The notes below the pieces were generated by a model. The model was not told the origin of the DNA. It saw only the letters and a list, made by a program, of their open reading frames with translations, and did not search any database. A stretch of DNA of 64,000 nucleotides from Timema cristinae (Eukaryota > Arthropoda > Insecta > Phasmatodea > Timematidae): assembly GCA_039000515.1 (NCBI GenBank), contig JBCFYV010000100.1, forward strand, positions 38,271,456-38,335,455, given 5' to 3'. The translations under genes and the position numbers were made by a program. Of this stretch, positions 22,634 through 33,769 are shown one piece after another; the first letter of the stretch is position 1, and each line of letters begins with the position of its first letter.

Positions 22634-22884
22634 AATAATTCACAAGTCCGTACTAGTGAGCAAGCGGACAAGGGCGTCCAGTACGTATTTCTAGTTTGCT
22701 GGGGACGGGTAGGTCAGAGTTCGGATGTATACTCCATTCACGGTAGGAATTTATCTCTGGAAGGTATTTTTTCCTACCAATATTCTACTGTATAATAGAT
22801 TTCTGGTAGGGAAAAGGCCTTGGAGAAAACAATTCCTATGGTAAACAGACTTTGAAATAAGCTACTGGTTAAGATTGGTTGTTT

Positions 22885-23062
22885 TTTCTGCGTTGAGTCT
22901 TACTAGCCTTTGTTTGGTTAGATAAAAGTAAGGTATAATTGAAGAAAATGAACCCGCATTTGCGTAGAAGAAGAGTAGGAAATCCATTGATATAAAATAG
23001 TCTCGGTACAGCAGGCCGGGAATCCAAAATCCGACCCCTTCATCCCCAACAAAAAAAGACAA
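22885..23062 (-). mobile_element. SINE-C, decayed
   Basis: GTTGAGTCTTACTAGCC tail complement, ACCCGCATTTGCGTAGAAG and a worn B-box complement GGGAATCCAAAATCC. Confidence 0.6.
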
Positions 23063-23295
23063 TACAAGATATACACCTGCGTTCACCGTTGTGGAAATGT
23101 CGCGTGAGCCATATGGTCTATTTCCATGCCGCCGTCGAAATGTGAAGCTAGTCGGTGCGCACTAGAAATGAAAAGTAGTGAAACGTCTTTGGTTTGGCCT
23201 TGGCACACTGAGGAATTCGCGGTTATTTCCTAAATAGTTTCTCCCTGACGACCTTCTTATGGAAACATACAGACCCGTTACAATACAGCGAACGA

Positions 23296-23680
23296 TTAAG
23301 GTGGCGTGCTTGTGAGCGTGGGTTTAAGGGCAAGTATTTTTGCAGTTTTATAGCACAAACATCTTTTGGCCAAAATAATCAAATATTTCTTCTATAAATA
23401 TAAAGTTTAGTTTTCTGCACATGCTAATCTCAACAATTGTTGAATATCTGTCATGAGAATGGCGGCATTGTGACAAACTTTTCTCTTTATTTAAAAAAGT
23501 TTGTCACAAATGTGCCTATGCTCATGATAGATATTCAACAACTGTTGAGATTAGCATGTGCAGAAAACTAAATTCTATGATTCTATAGAAGAAATATTTG
23601 ATTTATTTTGGCCAAAAAATGTTTGTGCTATAAAAACTGCAAAATGAATGCACTAAACTTGCGCTCACTAGCACACCGCC
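23296..23680. mobile_element. Foldback element, near-palindromic
   Basis: Two arms of about 190 bp around a short centre near 23490 (GTGACAAACTTT … AAAGTTTGTCAC). The left starts TTAAGGTGGCGTGCTTGTGAGC; the right ends GCGCTCACTAGCACACCGCC. The arms share GCAGAAAACTAAA and GCTATAAAAACTGC. No coding capacity. Confidence 0.88.
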
Positions 23681-23875
23681 ACAAGGTGGAATGTTAGGTA
23701 AAGTGATAAAAGGTGTTTTTCTGCAGTTTTCATAGTAAACAATTTTTTTTGCAAAATTAATCAAATATTTCTCCAATAAAAAATAGTTTAAATTTTCTTC
23801 ACATGGTGATATCAACAGTTCTTGAATACTTGACATAGCGGTATAAGATGACAAACTTTTTAAGCTAATAGAAAA
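23681..23875. mobile_element. Foldback element, single arm
   Basis: A second FB left arm begins exactly where the previous element ends: CAAGGTGGAATGTTAGG…, CTGCAGTTTTCATAG, CTTCACATGGTGATATCAAC. Confidence 0.65.
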
Positions 23876-24179
23876 ATGTTTTTTTCTACTACAATATTTT
23901 CTTTCTCCGAGATATCGCGAGAAAGCAAAAATATGACTATAACCTAGTAGTATGCTAGTCTAAATGACAGGAGTTCACTAACTTAACCTACGGATTTCTT
24001 GAGTTCTACCAAACTTATTTTGTGTGGGTTTTTATTTTAATAAAGCATATACTTTAAGAGTTATCATTTTTAAGTTTACACAATTTTCAAAATAGTGAGG
24101 CCGAAATAAACTAAACAATTTTTCTTATTGAAAATTTTTATATAATGGAAGAATATAAGATCGATGATGAGCTATATTT

Positions 24180-24600
24180 TAGTAATCTCCATTTTACTTA
24201 CTTACTCTATGGCATTAGGAACTCGAAAGTTCATTGCCACATTAACAAAAGCACGCACCTATCCTTACTTGAGCTAGTTCTATCCAGTCACCTCACTAAT
24301 ACTATCCCTATCTTGAAATAGTTCTATCATCCACCTCATTAACCCTACTCTCTCAGGTCGATTATATGTTATCCTACCATCAGTGTTTAGGTCTTCCCAA
24401 TTGTCTCTTTCCATTTGATTTTCCAGTAAATACCTTTAACAAGTTCTAGAATCTCCCATTCGCTCTTAATGTCCTGCCCATTGTTATCTACGAGACTTAT
24501 TATCCTAACAATGTCTTGTGATGAGTAGAGGGTATGTAACTCAGCATCATGTAACCTCATCCACTCCCCAGTACCATCATCTCCTTTTGGACCCAATATC
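24180..24600 (-). pseudogene. LINE ORF2 C-terminus and 3' end
   Basis: Minus strand from 24596: GEWMRLHDAELHTLYSSQDI is the start of the usual C-terminal block of an arthropod LINE reverse transcriptase. Further 3', pieces in shifted frames resemble KPEGKRPLGRPRRRWED and the terminal AMNFRVPNA segment, ending before an AGTAAGTAAGTAAA motif. Several frameshifts are present. Upstream ORF2 (fingers/palm with YADD) is absent, so this is a 5'-truncated dead copy. Confidence 0.72.
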
Positions 24601-25110
24601 TTTTCCTGGTAAATTTATGTTTTAAATTTCTAAACTATAAATAAAGTTACAGTTCAGAGCCTGTCATTAAGAAATTGACTCATGATGCGTCAAACGCTCA
24701 GCTAGTTTAGTATTCCCTATTTTTTTATTTAAGAGTGAAACAGTGCAATCATTAAACGGTATCGCTTCTAATGAGAAGGGACTATTCAGAAATCGACCTT
24801 TAGCTTGCGCAGCAAGTAAAGAATACAGTAAAGTCGACACTTGTTAAAACAGAAAATACTTGAGAAACATTTAGAGCCCACGGATATTTTTTCTCAATAT
24901 TAGAGAACACCTCAAACACGCTCATAAATAAAAGCGTTTTAACCAGATGAATAACTTAGATTTTTTTTGTCAAATTTAAAGCGATAATGATCACTAATAA
25001 TTAGTATGCGAAGCGGCTATGTGGATTAAAATGTCATTAAAAAATTAAATGATTATTACTAAAACATCCTCTCTATTAATCTGACAACTATTTCAACACA
25101 ATAAACGCAC
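24601..25110. other. Nothing identified
   Basis: AT-rich with no structure that I can support. Confidence 0.45.
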
Positions 25111-25112
25111 CA

Positions 25113-25325
25113 TGTTGGTGGTCGTGAGTCGTAAGGCTTTAGATTTGTACTGCACGCTTGGTGACAGTTTACAGGGAGGTCGGTTTTCAAATCACGGCCG
25201 ATTAAGTTGGATTTATTTTTTAAATCAGATTTATCACTTAGGTTTTCTCATACCCATTCAAATCTAATGAGGGTACACTCACTATAAACTATCTTCCTTA
25301 TTTGTGAAGCAGTATAAGCATGTAT
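25113..25325 (+). mobile_element. SINE-C, decayed
   Basis: Head-like TTGGTGGTCGTGAGTCGTAA, GGAGGTCGGTTTTCAAATC, AATGAGGGTACACTCACTAT. The tail is lost. Confidence 0.45.
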
Positions 25326-25427
25326 ATATTATGTATAGCAAATTATAGACATTAATAATGTTTAACAATAAATCTAAATTTATCGAGTTATTGAATCCAA
25401 AAGACCTAATTTATTATTTTTAAGCAG

Positions 25428-25661
25428 TGACCTGGTGGTCTAGGTTAGGTGTCGGATCTGTGTGGGTCCGGGGTAAATCTCGGTCTGCACAGTTTATTTT
25501 ATGCAACCCTTCTACTCTGATAAGACATCTTGGATGGGCTCCAGTGGTTCGGATTCATTAAAGTAGTCCTCATTTATCTCACAATACACTACCATTACAC
25601 TGAGTGTAAGGGTATAACCCGAAGGTAGTAGACGCGTGATGATAATAATAATAATAATAGT
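25428..25661 (+). mobile_element. SINE-A with deletion-only erosion
   Basis: Full element from GTGACCTGGTGGTCTAGG to an (ATA)n end, shortened by many separate 1-4 nt losses spread along it. A matching TTTTAAGCAG lies on both sides (TSD). Both Pol III boxes are damaged. Confidence 0.85.
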
Positions 25662-25671
25662 AAATTTTAAG

Positions 25672-27930
25672 CAGGTTATTTACTATGTTGTATCTCGCTT
25701 ACAAGATGATGAACTATTCTCTAAATTCTACTTCTCATCTCTACACATAATCTAACAATATTAAGCTATCGAACGGCTAGTTGTACAAGGGAGACAAAAC
25801 ATCATTTTTAACAAGATTGATTAAATTCTACAACAACTTAATCTTGAGAGACACAACATCAGTCGTGACGTAATTGCCAAGTGAATGTAAGCCTCGATCT
25901 GTACCATGATACTTTTGGTATGCAGGATGTTACTCTGGCCTACTTGTAAGCATGCACTAGAACATAAAGGTCTGACCTATTAATATATCACCTTATTTAG
26001 TAAATAATTGTTGACACCGAGACACAATCAAGACCTTTAACTTGCGTTGGATTTAGGTCTAAATAGTCGAGCAGAATTAAGACGCGAACTAAGTGGTGTA
26101 ATGTTACTGTGAATCGCAGTAGAGAACAAGAGGTAAGGATAAACACAAAGACATAATGTTTAAGATCCCATGGGTTCATCATCGTCACAAGCTCAGTAAG
26201 TGACTATACAGTTCCCTTCATTTATTGACTTTAGTTTATGTCAATTAATTTTGGTGTTAGACTTTTCAGAGTGGAAAATTCACTTCTAATAAGTTTACAG
26301 TAGGGCATATTATATTAGTATGTGTGTGTGTGTGTCATCAATAATAGTTTTGTGTCCATTCCAATAAACAACAAACTCGTGTAGTTTGTTAAAGGTTTTG
26401 TCAATACTTAACCTAAGCGCAACAACTGATTTTTCAATACATCTCAGCCACCCAGGCAGCCCCTTAACTACCTTGTCTACTTGAAGATTTCAACGCTATT
26501 TTGCGAAGCGGGTTGCGTTTTAATTGACGCACCTAAATAGTCGTCGCATATCACACGTAGACACAAATGCACGAAATAGAAAGAGGGGGAAGAAAACGAA
26601 CAGTTCACCCTGTGAGCCACTTGTTTATTTTTGATAACGTTCCCCTCTTCTTCTGACGAGTTTACACAACACACTACTATTTGCGCCTTTAAAACAAAGA
26701 CTTGCTTTTATAAAAACGATATTTTTCTTGTTTCTATTATAAATAGACATATGCAATCACGGAATTTTTTATAATCTACAGCCTGGCAGGAAGACTTCCA
26801 CACGCATTTTCATGAATCAGCCAAACAGCCTAAGTTGTATGAGATTTAAAAAAAAGTACGTTTACAAATAAAAATAGTTATTGATAAAAATAATAATTTT
26901 TACTACACTTATATTATTTTAAACTATTTAAGAATTATGGTTTTCTTTCAATGTTATAACTTTAAAACGTAAATTCATTAACGTGGGAAATCCTATCTTG
27001 ATCCGGCCGTTACGTCATAGATAGGCAAAGTCCTTACACATTAAGTAACAACTAACTTCAAAATGGTATTAAAATTTTAAGAATTAAAGGTTATCTTAAT
27101 AGTTGGTAGGACTAAATATTTTGCAATGTTGATTATTTTTTTTCAGAGAGTTCATTTTCTGTAACAAAAGCAGTAAATGAAAGTCCACAGTTTTGCAAAA
27201 GTTCCTATGCAAACAAAGTAAGAGTTCTCGCTTCAAGTATCTCATTAGTAACTTGACAGGACTTCCTCCTCTTTTCTACAATTCGGGGAGCTTTCTACGT
27301 CTCGCGATGAAGGATTAATTGCCGAGGTATTATTCGAAGACTACGATACTCTTCCACACACACACACAACACAAGGAAGTTTTAACGTAATGTTGAACGC
27401 TTGCGTTGGTATAATTTTCTAAAGTTGGCGAAGCATGGAATGTGAAACTTCAACAGGAATGCAAAAAAAGTTGGAAGATTTTTGCTTAGCTAATCTAATT
27501 GATTATCCTGTTTTTGAAAGCAATATTAATTTAAGGGGGGAAAAAATTCTATAAAACACGTTAGAAAATAATTATACGTGCACCGTATATACTTTTTCTG
27601 TTTTTATCTTAAAATAGGACATTTACTAAACAACTAATAAGATACGTGAAAAGAAATACTACACATTGTTTCAGAAATACTTCACCAAAGAGTAAGGATG
27701 AAATAATACACTCTGTTACAGGAACATGAAGAAAATAGTGACATCTTTATCCAGAAAAAGCATACGATCAATAGACCATCGCATTTTATAAGACCCCCCT
27801 TATGCCAAAAAAAATGATTATACTCGGAAACTATTGGTTTTTAATAAATATATATATTCCAAATAAAAGTTGTTTATGTTTAAGAGTACTATAATGTTAC
27901 AGTGATAATTATTATTTCGTATCTTATATA
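25672..27930. other. Repeat-poor stretch, nothing identified
   Basis: The longest stretch of the window without a recognised mobile element. It holds only a (GT)n run near 26321 and a (CA)n run near 27357. Short open frames at 25997-26188 and 26477-26674 (minus) show no motif. It could be unique intergenic or intronic sequence. Confidence 0.5.
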
Positions 27931-28138
27931 GTGGCGGAGATATGTCAAAATTGGAATATTTCCACCTATTTAAAGTATCCTAGTCATTTTCATGGGAAAA
28001 TGAAAGTTGCCATTTTGTTTGTTATGTCAAACAATCCCTCAATACAAAATGTAATCAAAATCGTTAGAACTGGTTTTGAGCAAATCGACTTTTGCTCGTT
28101 TTGCCTTTTAGTAAACTACTCTTAATTTTAGAGTTAAT
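27931..28138 (+). repeat. R3 dispersed repeat, copy 1
   Basis: Aligns by eye with 33107-33310. Shared blocks include AAGTATCC/AAGTACCT…AGTCATTTT, TTTTGAG-AATCGA and GTAAACTACTC-TAATTTTAG. Type unknown. Confidence 0.55.
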
Positions 28139-28405
28139 AGGTGACCTGGTGGTCTAGGGGTAAAGTGTCAGACTTCTGTGCTGGGGGTCCAGGGTTCAAG
28201 CCTCGGTCCCGGCACAGATTTATCTGATTTCCAAACCCTTCCTTCACCTCTAACAAGACATATTGTGAATGTGGGGAATGCCAGGCCACCACCGTGGTTT
28301 GGATTCCACGTTAAACTGTAGGTCCTTCATTTCATCTATTAATCACCCTACTATTACACATTAGCGTAAGTGCGTATAACCCGAACGGGTAGTAAGACGC
28401 GGTGC

Positions 28406-28453
<48 letters not shown>
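28139..28453 (+). mobile_element. SINE-A, full length
   Basis: Head GGTGACCTGGTGGTCTAGG, B box GGTTCAAGCCT, full body, long (AAT)n. TTTAGAGTT on both sides is the probable TSD. It is inserted in R3. Confidence 0.92.
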
Positions 28454-28454
<1 letters not shown>

Positions 28455-28469
28455 TTAGAGTTTTATATA

Positions 28470-28720
28470 CATATATATATATTTTTAAACTCGGTTAAAC
28501 TTAGAAAAGCCCTAGATATCAAGTTTTAGCCCGATCTGTAAAATGGTATCGACTCTAGGCAAAGATATACACAGACAGACGATATACCCCCCCAAAAAAT
28601 TTTTTTTCTGTTTCGGAGGGTCATGAAACGTCGACATTCATCAAAAGCTCAAGTTAATTTTTTTTAGTCACAATATTTCTCTCTCCGAATGGGTCATAAG
28701 AAAGCAAAAATGTAAAAGAT
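28470..28720. repeat. Probable continuation of R3
   Basis: Distinct conserved-looking segment with ACACAGACAGACG, a C-run/A-run/T-run and CGGAGGGTCATGAAACGTCG, then CTCTCTCCGAATGGGTCATA. A related motif occurs near 23890-23930. I cannot assign it to a superfamily. Confidence 0.35.
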
Positions 28721-29035
28721 AGAATGGACAGTTAAGGTCAAGAATGAAAGGTTAAAGAGGAACGACAAAAGATGTTAAAGGCAATTAGAAAGAGGAAAGC
28801 TGCTTGTATACAACGACGTATTTAGTAGGGGGCCGTAGAGATAAGGCCTTCCTTAGCCAGCCCCCCTCCCGCTACCCAATAATCTGCTCAAATAGGGAAC
28901 TCTCGATACCGTAAAGAACAAGTGATTATTTTTTTCAGAAAATTTAAACTCACAGTTAGGAGCAATGCGTTAAATTCATTATTGGTAAGATAACTTTTTT
29001 ATATTACTTATGATAGTGGGATTAATTCTATATTT
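28721..29035. other. Nothing identified
   Basis: Purine-rich, then mixed sequence without features. Confidence 0.45.
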
Positions 29036-29039
29036 TTTA

Positions 29040-29236
29040 TAACCACCACGTCTTACAACCCATTCGGGCTATACAATTATCTACTAATTACATAATAGTT
29101 CTAGGGATTAGAAAGGTTATATTTAGAGTAAATATACCCGTATTTGCGTGAAGGGATAGTGGAAAACCATTTTGAAAAAATCTCCCTAAATACACCCGAC
29201 TTAGAATCGAACCTACATATCACCGCCATCGGCAAT
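29040..29236 (-). mobile_element. SINE-C, head missing
   Basis: Tail complement CACGTCTTACAACCCATTCG, ACCCGTATTTGCGTGAAGG, linker, and worn B-box complement AGAATCGAACCTAC. Confidence 0.72.
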
Positions 29237-29346
29237 TATTATTTAAAGGTAAAATGGGTTCATCCTGTCTCCTTCAATAATCTAGAGTATGGTTGAATAA
29301 GCACATTTTGAGAAAAGATTCCTCACACAAGGCAATTATAGAGGAA

Positions 29347-29383
<37 letters not shown>

Positions 29384-29386
29384 ACG

Positions 29387-29486
29387 NNNNNNNNNNNNNN
29401 NNNNNNNNNNNNNNNNNNNNNNNNNNNNNNNNNNNNNNNNNNNNNNNNNNNNNNNNNNNNNNNNNNNNNNNNNNNNNNNNNNNNNN
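29387..29486. other. Assembly gap, 100 N
   Basis: Exactly 100 N, the conventional placeholder for a gap of unknown size. The left flank is a (TTA)n run and AACACG; the right flank is a SINE head, so the break lies in or between SINEs. Confidence 0.99.
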
Positions 29487-29540
29487 GTCTAGTCTAATGC
29501 GAGATTAGCACGTTAGACCATGCAGCTATCGAGTGGATAC
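29487..29540 (-). mobile_element. SINE-C head next to the gap
   Basis: GTCTAGTCTAATGCGAGATT … GACCATGCAGCTATCGAG is the head complement. The rest is lost in the gap. Confidence 0.65.
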
Positions 29541-30220
29541 GATCGACATTCAACCAATGCAATGACTCATCTAGTTCAACTGTTAACACTGACTGCACTC
29601 TGACGTCACCTGTTTCCTGATAAGGACGGTGTAAACGAACACATGTGTCGTACCTGGTAATTGACAAGTCAGGACAATGTCAGCCTACCTTTTTTTTATC
29701 TCGTAGGCTCGTGTATTTGCTTTCATTAGCGAAAACAAAAAAAAAAGCAAGGGTTGCGGCATCTTAAAGGAGATTAACATATACATCGCTAGCTCTTAAT
29801 AATTGAGGGGAAAAGGGGGGGTTTGAGGGTTGTGATGAATTAATTTTCACTTAAAATTATGAATATAAATTATTTCATACTAACACTAAAATGTGAAAGC
29901 TGAATCTACATATTATATCAAATTTATGCAACTAGGCACTTTATCCCCCTAGCAGGGATGGCCAAACAGTCGATCGCAATCTATCGTTCAACCGCGGCCA
30001 CTAGTTTGGTCGATCGATTAAAAAATATCGAGAAAAAGAAAGAGGTTTTATAGATATTTCTCAAAATAAGATTATGAGAATCAAAATATCAAAGCCGTTT
30101 GACCTGATGACCATTTACAAATCTTGCCTTCGCAAATCACAGAGTAATTATGAACTTTCATTCATCAAACTATCCTAAGCTTATACGGTGTCAAGTGTTA
30201 AGTGAGAAAATACTCTTATT
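29541..30220. other. Nothing identified
   Basis: Mixed sequence with two short homopolymer runs and no supported feature. Confidence 0.45.
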
Positions 30221-30223
30221 TTG

Positions 30224-30230
30224 TTTCAGG

Positions 30231-30269
<39 letters not shown>

Positions 30270-31113
30270 ATGGCATACTCTATAGCGTGCATAGCAAATT
30301 TCAACTCTCTGGGGCAAGAGTGGTCAGACCTTTTTTAAAAAAATCTAGGAATCTATCATAGAGAAGGAAAAGTTTTTGCGATTTACTACGAAAACGTGGT
30401 GACCTGGTGGTCTAGGGGTAAGGTGTCAGACTTCTGTGCTGGCGGCCGGGGTTCAATCCTCGGTCCCGGCACAGATTTATCTGATTGCCAAACCCTTCCT
30501 TCACCTCTGACAAGACATCTTGTGAATGTGGGGAATGCCAGTCCTCCACCGTGGTTCGGATTCCACGTTAAACTGTAGGTCCTTCATTTCATCTCACAAT
30601 CACCCTACCATTATACATTAGCGTAAGTGCGTATAACCCGAATGGGTAGTAAGACGCGGTGCTAATAATAATAATAATAATACTACGAAATCAGAAAGTT
30701 ATATTGTTTGTTTCATTGGTAAAAAAAACTAATAAATCATTTTGTGTTTTAATAGTAAGATTATATTGCACATAAAAACTTAGTCCTTTCAGAAACTGAA
30801 ACCGAGTTTTTTCATCACACATTATATATATAAAATGTGTGATGAAAAAACTCGGTTTCAGTTTCTGAAAGGACTGTAAATTTTTATATGCAATATAATT
30901 TTACTATTAAAACACAAAATGGGTTATTAGTTTTTTTTACCAATGAAACAAACAATATAACCTTCTGATTTCGTAGTAAATCGCAAAGAATTTTTGTTTC
31001 TCTGTAATAGATTCCTAGATTTTTTTAAAAAAAGTTTGACCACTCTTGCCCCAGAGAGTTGAAATTTGGCATGCACGCTATAGGTATGCCATATTTATGA
31101 GAAAACCCTGAAA
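30224..31113. repeat. Long inverted repeat (palindrome)
   Basis: Arms of about 300 bp face each other around ACATTATATATATAAAATGT near 30830. Outer marks are GTTTCAGG (left) and CCTGAAAC (right), and CAACTCTCTGGGGCAAGAGT appears in mirror form. The left arm also holds a (TA)n run and a SINE-A that the right arm lacks. Confidence 0.9.
30394..30680 (+). mobile_element. SINE-A in one palindrome arm, with TSD
   Basis: Full-length SINE-A. TSD TACTACGAAA at 30384-30393 and 30681-30690. The other arm shows the uninterrupted target as TTTCGTAGTA near 30971, which confirms insertion and boundaries. Confidence 0.95.
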
Positions 31114-31635
31114 CTTATAAAATACACGATGACGAACGCAATAAGGTGGATGAAACTTACAACTCGAGTCCTAAAGAGCTTAAATTTGATATGAACTCTA
31201 TGGAGCATTCTGTATTTATGATAAGAATCCGAGATAGCGGACGCAAAGTATTTATATAGCCTGACAGAACAATTGACACAAATAGATCTACTTCCTGTCG
31301 TGAAATACCTAAAACTAGATAATTACAACAAGTAACAGACATCGCGGTATATCCGGAATTGCGCCTGTCGGAGAAAGGCCTAACTAACCCTTAGTTAATT
31401 ATATAGATCATATGACAAAAAGTTACCTTAAACAGTTATGTATTGCTCCAAATGTGGATTTTCAAATTTCTAAGTAAATTATTCGTAGTTTCTTTTACGG
31501 GTACTAATAGTGTTCCATTTGACCATTTGAGCAGATAATAATTTATCGTCCTTGTCCACACCTCTAGCTATCTGTGGACATTAACCAGTTAGGCAATGTC
31601 AGGGTTTTTTTTAGGGGCACTGCATCTTAAAGCCG
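31114..31635. other. Decayed direct repeat of the palindrome end
   Basis: AGAGCTTAAATTTGATATGA … TATTTATGATAAGAATCCGA (31175-31240) resembles the palindrome's AGAGTTGAAATTTGGCATGC … TATTTATGAGAAAACCCTGA. The rest is unassigned. Confidence 0.4.
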
Positions 31636-31638
31636 GGT

Positions 31639-32112
31639 CCAAACTAGAACAGAATAACGAACACGAACATTTCCACGAACATGTTCGTTGTTCTGTTCAC
31701 TGCAGCCAAGGTGTCCAGACTAGAACAGAATAACGAACACGAACATTTCCACGAATATGTTCGCTGTTCTGTTCACTGCAGCCAAGGTGTCCAGACTAGA
31801 ACAGAATAACGAACACGAACATTTCCACGAACATGTTCGCTGTTCTGTTCACTGCAGCCAAGGTGTCCAGACTAGAACAGAATAACGAACACGAACATTT
31901 CCACGAACATGTTCACTGTTCTGTTCACTGCAGCCAAGGTGTGCAGACTAGAACAGAATAACGAACACGAACATTTCCACGAACATGTTCGTTGTTCTGA
32001 TCACTGCAGCCAAGGTGTCCAGACTAGAACAGAACAACGAACATTTCTACGAACATGTTCGCTGTTCTGTTCACTGCAGCCAAGGTGTCCAGACTTGAAG
32101 AGAACATGTTCT
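31639..32112. repeat. 76-bp tandem repeat, six units plus a partial
   Basis: Unit starts at 31639, 31715, 31791, 31867, 31943, 32019 and 32089 (one unit is 70 bp). Each unit holds AGAACAGAATAACGAACACG, the palindrome GAACATGTTC and TGTTCTGTTCACTGCAGCC, so each can fold on itself. Confidence 0.97.
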
Positions 32113-32219
32113 CAACGTTTTCCCATATGTGGTAGTTCCGTAATTATTTCCATCTAGCTCAGTTGTGCTTCGATATAGGTGGTGTGTTGAGTAGGCCCAT
32201 TCGTGTGCAAGAGGTATCC

Positions 32220-32455
32220 GTCAGTAGGCTTGAAGTCATTTGGCCTAAAGTATATGCCAAATGACTTAAGGCAAATTGAAATTTAAGCAAATTGACCTTT
32301 AGGCTAACTGACTTTTAGGCCAACTGACTTTCAGGCCAACTGACTTTCAGGCCAACTGACTTTCAGCCAAATGACTTTCAGGCCAACTGACTTTCAGGCC
32401 AAATGACTTTCAGGCCAAATGATTTTCGGTCTAAACTTTTAGGCCTACTGCCACG
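32220..32455. mobile_element. Inverted-repeat element with 16-bp internal array
   Basis: Ends CAGTAGGCTTGAAG and its partial mirror TTTTAGGCCTACTG. Inside are about eight units of GGCCAACTGACTTTCA (period 16). A small palindrome at 32233-32275 precedes the array. Confidence 0.6.
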
Positions 32456-32850
32456 TCCCCTGTGCGTGAGAGCATACATATCTATTCATTACTATGAAAG
32501 CAAAGAAATATCACAATCCCACCTATGGTGGATGAAAAGATAATACCAAAGTAGTTCGAGCTTATTGACACATCCTTGTCCATCGCGGCTCAAACTTCCT
32601 TCCACGCGTCCTGATATTTTATTTTACGGTAGTGATATGGATCCTTAAGATTCCCTGGCGAGGCTTATAGAGAGGTCTGTGAGATTCATTTGGTCTTATT
32701 TCGACCACTTAATTATTCTACCATCTGCTAAAATAAAGGAGATTATTATTACTAACTAAACAATCACAAAGAAATACACTCGCCAAAAGATATATGTAGG
32801 CCTATTTACAAAAATCAAAACACACGTGTGAGTTTGTCCTACTGTACCGC
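32456..32850. other. Nothing identified
   Basis: No repeat or coding feature that I can support. Confidence 0.45.
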
Positions 32851-32867
32851 CTAATGATTGTATGTTT

Positions 32868-33092
32868 TTGTCGTGTTGAGCTCGACTGCTGAGGACGGGA
32901 GATCGAGGTTCGAATCTCGGTCGGGTGAACTGGGAGTGGTTTTTCCTAAATGGTTATCCACTCTCCTTCCACGCAAATGCGGGTTCACTTCCTCTAATTA
33001 AACCTTCCAAATCCTAATTCATTAGTGTAATTAGTACTTAAAGCGTATAACCCGAACGGGTAGTAAGACGCGGTGCTAAATATTATATTATT
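32868..33092 (+). mobile_element. SINE-B, 5' truncated, with TSD
   Basis: Begins at about GTCGTGTTGAGCTCGACTGC, in the head, then complete to the tail. A 14-bp TSD ATGATTGTATGTTT lies at 32854-32867 and 33093-33106. Confidence 0.94.
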
Positions 33093-33106
33093 ATGATTGT
33101 ATGTTT

Positions 33107-33310
33107 ACAGATATGAGTAAAATTGAAACTTTCCTGCTATGTAAAGTACCTTTAAAGTCATTTTTATGGTAAAATAAGAGGTGTTATTTGTTTTTGTTAG
33201 TTAATGACTCGATTACAAATTTAATAATAATAGTTAGTGGTGATTTTGAGAGAATCGATCTATTCTCAATTTGCCTTTGCGTAAACTACTCATAATTTTA
33301 GGAGCTTCCC
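33107..33310 (+). repeat. R3 dispersed repeat, copy 2
   Basis: Aligns with 27931-28138. TTTTGAGAGAATCGATC and GTAAACTACTCATAATTTTA are the clearest blocks. Confidence 0.55.
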
Positions 33311-33469
33311 TATCCTTTCCCTATCGGTGTTTAGATGTTTAGATGCTTAGATGCTTAGAGCCCGGGTGACTAGTAAGACGTGAAGAGTGGGGAAAAAAAG
33401 CCAAAATGAGCCAACTACATTGAGATTCACAATAAAAAATATATATATATTACGTCTGACACGAAGGTT

Positions 33470-33715
33470 ATTTATTTATTTTAATTTGAGATATTTAACG
33501 TACACATTCTAAACCGATTGATTAGGCCCTGTAAACTAATTTAAATCTATAACAGACACCACATCCAACTTCCCGGCCGTTAATTCATCACTGTGAAATG
33601 GGAAACAGATATTTCACCAATGATAAATATGTCAGCCGTGTCGGGAATCAAGCCCGGACCCCTTTAGTTAGTAGTAGACAGACACGCTACGGACTGAACT
33701 AAGGTGTCAGACATG
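33470..33715 (-). mobile_element. SINE-D, full length
   Basis: Tail complement TTAACGTACACATTCTAAAC, body TTAATTCATCACTGTGAAAT, B-box complement GGGAATCAAGCCC and A-box complement ACTGAACTAAGGTG. Confidence 0.8.
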
Positions 33716-33769
33716 AAATTTACTATCAACTATCAATTAAAGAAGTGTGAAAAAAGTAGTTAAAAGACA

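Noticed and set aside
31639..32112. Steroid-receptor response element array
   Set aside because: GAACATGTTC lacks the 3-nt spacer of the classical palindromic response element, and the array looks like an ordinary minisatellite.
31639..32112. CRISPR-like array
   Set aside because: Units are contiguous with no unique spacers, and the DNA is eukaryotic.
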